A stretch of 47,674 nucleotides of DNA, taken from the NCBI GenBank assembly GCA_029060545.1, contig JAIDTT010000032.1:1-47674 (forward strand), in the 5' to 3' direction. Positions 43,951 to 47,674 of this stretch are shown in pieces. Source of the stretch: Paramuribaculum sp. Its GTDB lineage: Bacteria; Bacteroidota; Bacteroidia; Bacteroidales; Muribaculaceae. The notes beneath the pieces were generated by a model. The model saw only the letters and a list, made by a program, of their open reading frames with translations. It did no database searches and had not been told where the DNA came from. The position numbers were made by a program, and so were the translations under genes. How positions within the stretch are numbered: position 1 is the first letter of the stretch; every line of letters starts with the position of its first letter.

Positions 43951-45204
43951 ATGAGCCTGCGCAACCGTCCATGGGCATGGGTACCCACACTCTACTTTGC
44001 CGAAGGCCTCCCCTACGCCATCGTGATGACCCTCACCGTGGTAATGTACAAGAAGATGGGTCTGACCAACGCGCAGCTCGCATTCTACACCTCGCTGCTA
44101 TCGCTGCCGTGGGTTGTGAAGCCGCTATGGAGCCCGATCGTGGATATATTCAGCTCCAAGCGACGCTGGATCATAGTGATGGAACTGCTTATCTCCATTG
44201 CTCTCGGCGCCGTGGCACTCACTCTCCCTGGACCTTCGTGGCTCGCAGCCACCGTAGCGTCCTTTCTGGTCACGGCATTCCTCTCAGCCACTCACGACAT
44301 ATCGGCCGACGGCTTCTATATGCTGGCCCTCGACGAGTGGGAGCAATCGGTATTTGTCGGCATCCGCACCACCTTCTACCGCGCCGCGATGCTGCTCGGA
44401 CAGGGGCCCTTGCTGATTCTCGCCGGATCGCTTGAGATCAGCTGCGGCGACATCCCGAAGGCATGGGCGCTCCTTTTCGAGATTCTGGCCGCCGGCTTCG
44501 CGCTGATCACGATTTACCACGCCGTCACACTGCCTCGCCCAAAAACTGATACCCTGCGCCGCGCCACCACCCTGCGCGACGTATGGCGCGAGTTCGCCGC
44601 CTCATTTGTGAGCTTCTTCCGCCGCTCCGAGATATGGGTGATACTTCTGTTTCTCCTGCTCTACAAGCTGCCGGAAGCACAGCTGCAGAAACTCATCTCC
44701 CCATTCCTCCTCGACTCCCCCGATGCTGGCGGCCTCGGGCTATCCACAAGTCAGGTAGGCTACTGCTATGGCATACTGGGTGTGGGAGGTATCATAGCAG
44801 GCGGTGTGATAGGCGGCATCGCGATAGCTCGCGGAGGGCTGCGCCGATGGCTCATACCCATGGCCTGGACACTCGCGGCGAGTTGCGCCGCCATGACCCT
44901 GCTCGCCCTCATCCCCGAGCCGTCAATGCTTACCATCAACGTGTGTGTGGTGGTGGAGCAACTTGGCTATGGCTTCTCTACCACGGCCTACGTGATGTAT
45001 TGTATCCACATTTCGAAGGGTGAGTTTGCCACGTCGCACTACGCCATTGCCACCGGAGTGATGTCGCTCGGCATGATGCTTCCCGGCATGGCCGCAGGCT
45101 CCATCGAAGAGGCGATCGGCTACGGTGGATTTTTCCTCTGGACACTCGGCTGCTGTACCGTGACGCTATTCGTTAGTTATCTGGCTAAAAAGCAATTTGT
45201 ATAA
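43951..45204 (+). CDS. AmpG-like MFS permease
   Basis: This 417-residue inner-membrane transporter has about 12 transmembrane segments. The N-terminal PWAWVPTLYFAEGLPYAIVMTLTVVMYKKMGL and SPIVDIF-SKRRWIIVMELL segments resemble AmpG, the importer of anhydro-muropeptides in peptidoglycan recycling. The middle loop (about 205-225) is short and basic. The start is 2 bp after the SpoIID-fusion stop, so the genes are almost certainly one operon, which supports a cell-wall sugar substrate. Other MFS substrates cannot be excluded. Confidence 0.88.
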   Translation: MSLRNRPWAWVPTLYFAEGLPYAIVMTLTVVMYKKMGLTNAQLAFYTSLLSLPWVVKPLWSPIVDIFSSKRRWIIVMELLISIALGAVALTLPGPSWLAATVASFLVTAFLSATHDISADGFYMLALDEWEQSVFVGIRTTFYRAAMLLGQGPLLILAGSLEISCGDIPKAWALLFEILAAGFALITIYHAVTLPRPKTDTLRRATTLRDVWREFAASFVSFFRRSEIWVILLFLLLYKLPEAQLQKLISPFLLDSPDAGGLGLSTSQVGYCYGILGVGGIIAGGVIGGIAIARGGLRRWLIPMAWTLAASCAAMTLLALIPEPSMLTINVCVVVEQLGYGFSTTAYVMYCIHISKGEFATSHYAIATGVMSLGMMLPGMAAGSIEEAIGYGGFFLWTLGCCTVTLFVSYLAKKQFV

Positions 45205-45227
45205 TAAATTAAAATACGTTAACTTTG
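45196..45227 (+). promoter_or_regulatory. promoter of the L,D-transpeptidase gene
   Basis: TTTG (45196-45199), a 20-nt spacer and TAACTTTG (45220-45227) form a full -33/-7 promoter. The ATG at 45234 is 6 nt beyond, so the mRNA is near-leaderless. An in-frame TTG (45225) inside the box is unlikely to be a start. Confidence 0.65.
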
Positions 45228-45233
45228 CGGCTT

Positions 45234-46187
45234 ATGAGACTAACCATCATATCCGTATTAGCCGTTGTAGCCGCTATTGCAGCATCCTGCTCAGGTAATA
45301 AGGCCACCGACACTACGGAAATAGTAATAGATACCGTACCCCTCGATTCATTGACTATTGAGGAAGTGCCGGAGCCGTTTGTCGACAGTGTACTCACCTC
45401 TCCCGTCGCTACTGCCGCTGAGGCTATCGCATATATGAACTCGTCGGCCGACTCCGCCAAATACGCTGAAGGCATCCTGCCCGCGATGGCCACCGACAAC
45501 CTCGACTACTGCAACCGTCTGCTTCAGAGCCGATACCCCTACTTCATCGTAGTCGACAAGCCTTCGATGTATGTAGTGCTCTTCGATCGCTTCGGCCGCG
45601 AGACACGCGCCTATAAGATGGCTTGCTCCAAGCGCTACGGCACCAAGCACAAGCGCCGCGACAACCGCACCCCCGAAGGCTTCTTCTCCGCTGAAGGCAT
45701 CTACGACTCCACCGACTGGCTCTATACCGACGACGACGGCAATACCTCCCCCCTGAAAGGGCAGTTCGGCCCGCGCTTCATCCGGCTCAAGACCGACGTG
45801 ACGCGCCAGGTAGGCATACACGGCACCTGCGCACCCTGGGCACTTGGCCGCCGCGCGAGCCATGGCTGTATCCGCATCCACAACGACAACATCCTCGAGC
45901 TGGTCACATTCGCCCAACCGGGTATGCCGATCATCGTCAACCCCTCCGCGCGCGACAATCAGGTCAACCGGCTCGAAGGCGCCGAAGTGCCGACTATCAA
46001 CATCGGCCGCCTCACTGCCACCAACGCCAAGGCGATCAGTGATGAAGCCGCACTCGCCCAGCTTCGCGCCGACTCGATCGCAGCCCTCGGCGCTGATACC
46101 GCCGCAGCCGCTCCCGACTCTATCGTGGAAACTCCCGCAAGTGCGATCGACACCGTAGCCACTCACACCACCTCAACTACCGACTGA
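45234..46187 (+). CDS. L,D-transpeptidase (YkuD) lipoprotein
   Basis: The 317-residue protein has a lipoprotein signal (Cys19 in AAIAASC) and a YkuD catalytic domain with H196 (GIHGT) and the SHGCIRIHN motif in which C212 is the nucleophile (S209-H210-G211-C212). Such enzymes make 3-3 cross-links in peptidoglycan or attach proteins to it, and are beta-lactam-tolerant alternatives to PBPs. A C-terminal Ala/Thr/Asp-rich tail (about 255-317) is low-complexity. It has its own promoter downstream of the AmpG-like gene. The membrane protein gene follows after 5 bp. Confidence 0.93.
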   Translation: MRLTIISVLAVVAAIAASCSGNKATDTTEIVIDTVPLDSLTIEEVPEPFVDSVLTSPVATAAEAIAYMNSSADSAKYAEGILPAMATDNLDYCNRLLQSRYPYFIVVDKPSMYVVLFDRFGRETRAYKMACSKRYGTKHKRRDNRTPEGFFSAEGIYDSTDWLYTDDDGNTSPLKGQFGPRFIRLKTDVTRQVGIHGTCAPWALGRRASHGCIRIHNDNILELVTFAQPGMPIIVNPSARDNQVNRLEGAEVPTINIGRLTATNAKAISDEAALAQLRADSIAALGADTAAAAPDSIVETPASAIDTVATHTTSTTD

Positions 46188-46192
46188 TTCCG

Positions 46193-47227
46193 ATGGCCGA
46201 CTCGCAGTTCAAAGGACTTGCCTTGAAAGTAGCGCTGCCGGTACTTATCGGAGTAGCCGTGATCGTATGGCTCTTCAGCAGCGAATTTTCGATATCCGAC
46301 TTCGAGCGTATCGACTGGTCCACGCGCTCCCTGATCTTTCTCGGCCTCGCCCTGATTATGGTAGCCGGCCGCGAAGCCGGTATGATGTGGCGGTGGAAAC
46401 TGCTTGCCGGCGACAGTCTGACATGGACGGGAGCTTTCCGCGTGACTATAATGTGTGAATTCACCTCCGCCATCACCCCTACATCGGCCGGTGGATCGGC
46501 GCTGAGCATGGTATTTCTGTCGCGCGAAGGCATTCCGCTCGGACGAGCCACATCCTTTTCGATGATCACACTGATGCTCGACCAGTTTTTCCTCATGGTA
46601 ATGCTGCCCGTGATACTGTTTCTCGTACCGGCCAAAGGACTGTTTGGCTTCGACCCGGGCGCATTCGATCAGGGCGTGAAAGTAGCCTTCTGGATCGTCT
46701 ACGCCGGAGTATGTCTCATAGGGGTAGGCTTGGCATTGGGCGCGCTTGTGTGCCCGCAAGTGATATCGCGGTGGCTCTGCCGGCTCTTTTCACTGCGTTG
46801 GTTGCGCCGATGGCTGCCCAAAGTCGAGAAAATGGGTGCCGACCTTGCCGAAGCCGGAGCGCAGATGCGCAAAGCGCCGTGGAGTTGGTGGCTCCGCGCC
46901 ATCGCTGCTACATTCGTAAGTTGGATATGCCGATTCTTAGTGGTCAACGCGCTCTTTCTGGCATTCGTGCCTATGGCCGACCAGATAATCGTGTTCGCGC
47001 GTCAGCTCGTGGTGTGGACACTGCTCACCGTAAGTCCTACCCCCGGCGGTAGCGGACTGAGCGAATGGCTTTTCACCAACTATTACGGCGACCTGCTCGG
47101 CGGCGACTACTCCATCACTCTGGTCATAGCCCTCGTGTGGCGCCTCATCACCTACTACATATATCCGCTGGCCGGCGTTCTCGCCATCCCCTCATGGCTC
47201 CGCCACAAAAATAAAAGTGATCAGTAA
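46193..47227 (+). CDS. YbhN/UPF0104-type (lysylphosphatidylglycerol synthase TM-like) membrane protein
   Basis: This 344-residue inner-membrane protein has about eight transmembrane segments and matches the flippase-like TM domain of lysylphosphatidylglycerol synthases. It lacks their aminoacyl-transferase domain. The FTSAITPTSAGGSALSMVFLSREGIPLGRATSFSMITLMLDQ region and the VSPTPGGSGLSEW motif are the family's conserved core. Stand-alone members have been linked to envelope lipid handling, but the substrate is not known. It is 5 bp downstream of the L,D-transpeptidase gene. Confidence 0.9.
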   Translation: MADSQFKGLALKVALPVLIGVAVIVWLFSSEFSISDFERIDWSTRSLIFLGLALIMVAGREAGMMWRWKLLAGDSLTWTGAFRVTIMCEFTSAITPTSAGGSALSMVFLSREGIPLGRATSFSMITLMLDQFFLMVMLPVILFLVPAKGLFGFDPGAFDQGVKVAFWIVYAGVCLIGVGLALGALVCPQVISRWLCRLFSLRWLRRWLPKVEKMGADLAEAGAQMRKAPWSWWLRAIAATFVSWICRFLVVNALFLAFVPMADQIIVFARQLVVWTLLTVSPTPGGSGLSEWLFTNYYGDLLGGDYSITLVIALVWRLITYYIYPLAGVLAIPSWLRHKNKSDQ

Positions 47228-47312
47228 AAATTCCATATCACATCCATCACATCACCAGCCACATACCATCAAAAACACACCCGAAATTTACCGCCGCCCC
47301 TTCCCCACACAG

Positions 47313-47552
47313 TAAAAATATGTGTCCCCCCACCCAATCCCGGCCTTAACTTTGTTCCCACAAATCAAAAATCCAACCGACGTATAGCGTCAGCCAGGAT
47401 CGGAGCCTACAGCGCGCAGCGCCTGGCTCCGTCACCCTCAAACCCCAAGCAGCGTACTGCGTTAGCACGGAACGGAGCCTACAGATTGCGTAGCAATCCT
47501 GGCTCCGACAAACCGACTAAGCTACCCGCAAAGCCCTAATAATCAATCGTGC
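47313..47552 (+). repeat. two-hairpin intergenic repeat element, right copy
   Basis: This is the plus-strand homologue of the element at 151-375, in the same order: AAAAATATGTGT, 20 nt, CCTTAACTTTGT, CAAAAATCCAACCGACGTAT, two hairpin units, AAAGCCCTAATA-TCAATCG. Hairpin 1 (47401-47431) has outer stem CGGAGCC/GGCTCCG, inner GCGC/GCGC and a GCA loop. Hairpin 2 (47473-47507) has the same outer stem, inner GATTGC/GCAATC and a GTA loop. The left copy has CGGAGGC/GCCTCCG and GCGCC/GGCGC. Stems thus change in pairs while TACA, GYA and CT stay constant. The remaining gap (47228-47312) shows nothing. Confidence 0.75.
47347..47354 (+). promoter_or_regulatory. putative -7 box of the right repeat element
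   Basis: TAACTTTG is conserved with the left copy and oriented to transcribe both hairpins. The spacing to the upstream TATGTGT block is identical in the two copies although the spacer sequences differ. Confidence 0.5.
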
Positions 47553-47579
47553 ATTGTGCATCGTGCATCCAATAATACT

Positions 47580-47674
47580 ATGCCACATACATTTCATTTC
47601 CGCCAATTCCTCGGCGAGCCCCTGCCTCCCGAACTCCGACGCCTCTTCTCCAACCTCGAGCTGTGGCGCCAGAG
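47580..47674 (+). CDS. start of a coding region cut by the window edge
   Basis: An open frame begins at ATG 47580 (MPHTFHFRQFLGEPLPPEL...) and runs 31 codons to the end of the window without a stop. Codon use resembles the neighbouring genes. It lies 28 bp after the repeat element. There is too little sequence to recognise a family, and the start is not confirmed by a promoter. Confidence 0.45.
   Translation, partial: MPHTFHFRQFLGEPLPPELRRLFSNLELWRQ

Overview
The window looks like a chromosomal segment of a gut-type Bacteroidales bacterium, most likely a Muribaculaceae relative. The evidence is GC-rich coding sequence, Bacteroidetes -7 boxes (TAnnTTTG) before many genes, the long (~670 aa) form of urocanate hydratase, a fused formiminotransferase-cyclodeaminase, PepSY-like and DUF4922 families, and Bacteroidetes-type lipoprotein signals. 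No rRNA, tRNA, CRISPR array, phage or insertion sequence was seen. The taxonomic call is an inference from these traits, not from a marker gene.

Layout. 1-404: intergenic DNA with a promoter-bearing two-hairpin repeat element. 405-6143 (minus): an ArgC homologue lacking its catalytic Cys, ArgR, a GH16 lipoprotein, a SpoU RNA methyltransferase, FabD and a ZnuC/ZnuA-like metal uptake pair. 6186-8500 (plus): GNAT acetyltransferase, two exported proteins and a maltose-type O-acetyltransferase. 8512-10669 (minus): a small acidic protein, an AT-richer DUF234-type AAA ATPase with a large dyad at its start, and a TPR protein. 10692-15495 (plus): a MINPP/phytase-like phosphatase, then a coupled operon (TraB/GumN protein, ABC ATPase, membrane protein, YtrA-type GntR regulator) with a perfect palindrome at its predicted transcription start, then a flavodoxin-fold oxidoreductase. 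15461-24063 (minus): miaA-pepT and a complete histidine degradation operon (ftcD-hutU-hutH-hutI, transcribed in that order) that turns histidine into glutamate and passes the formimino group to folate. 24234-30027: HU, two rhomboid-like proteins coupled to an EEP phosphohydrolase, a Dcp-type M3 peptidase and a PepSY-like protein. 30110-37258 (plus): priA and tamB. 37270-40114 (minus): patatin-like phospholipase and flavin reductase. 40234-47227 (plus): an envelope-related cluster of glycosyltransferase, DUF4922(HIT/GalT-like)-SpoIID fusion, AmpG-like permease, YkuD L,D-transpeptidase and YbhN-like membrane protein. A second, inverted copy of the repeat element follows (47313-47552), then the start of a truncated gene.

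Main points of interest. (i) The two end elements share a promoter-like block and two units each of a hairpin in which both stems vary compensatorily while the TACA/CT internal loop and GYA triloop stay fixed, which suggests a structured RNA or structure-selected DNA family. (ii) A perfect 356-bp tandem duplication in the envelope cluster creates a 119-residue chimeric ORF while preserving ATGA coupling on both sides. (iii) The DUF4922-SpoIID fusion has a CxxC plus HLHFQ nucleotidyl-transfer signature, a SpoIID-like Glu and no signal peptide, beside an AmpG-like importer; this suggests an undescribed cytoplasmic muropeptide salvage step (inference). (iv) The ArgC homologue next to argR has Pro at the catalytic Cys position and an altered nucleotide-binding loop.
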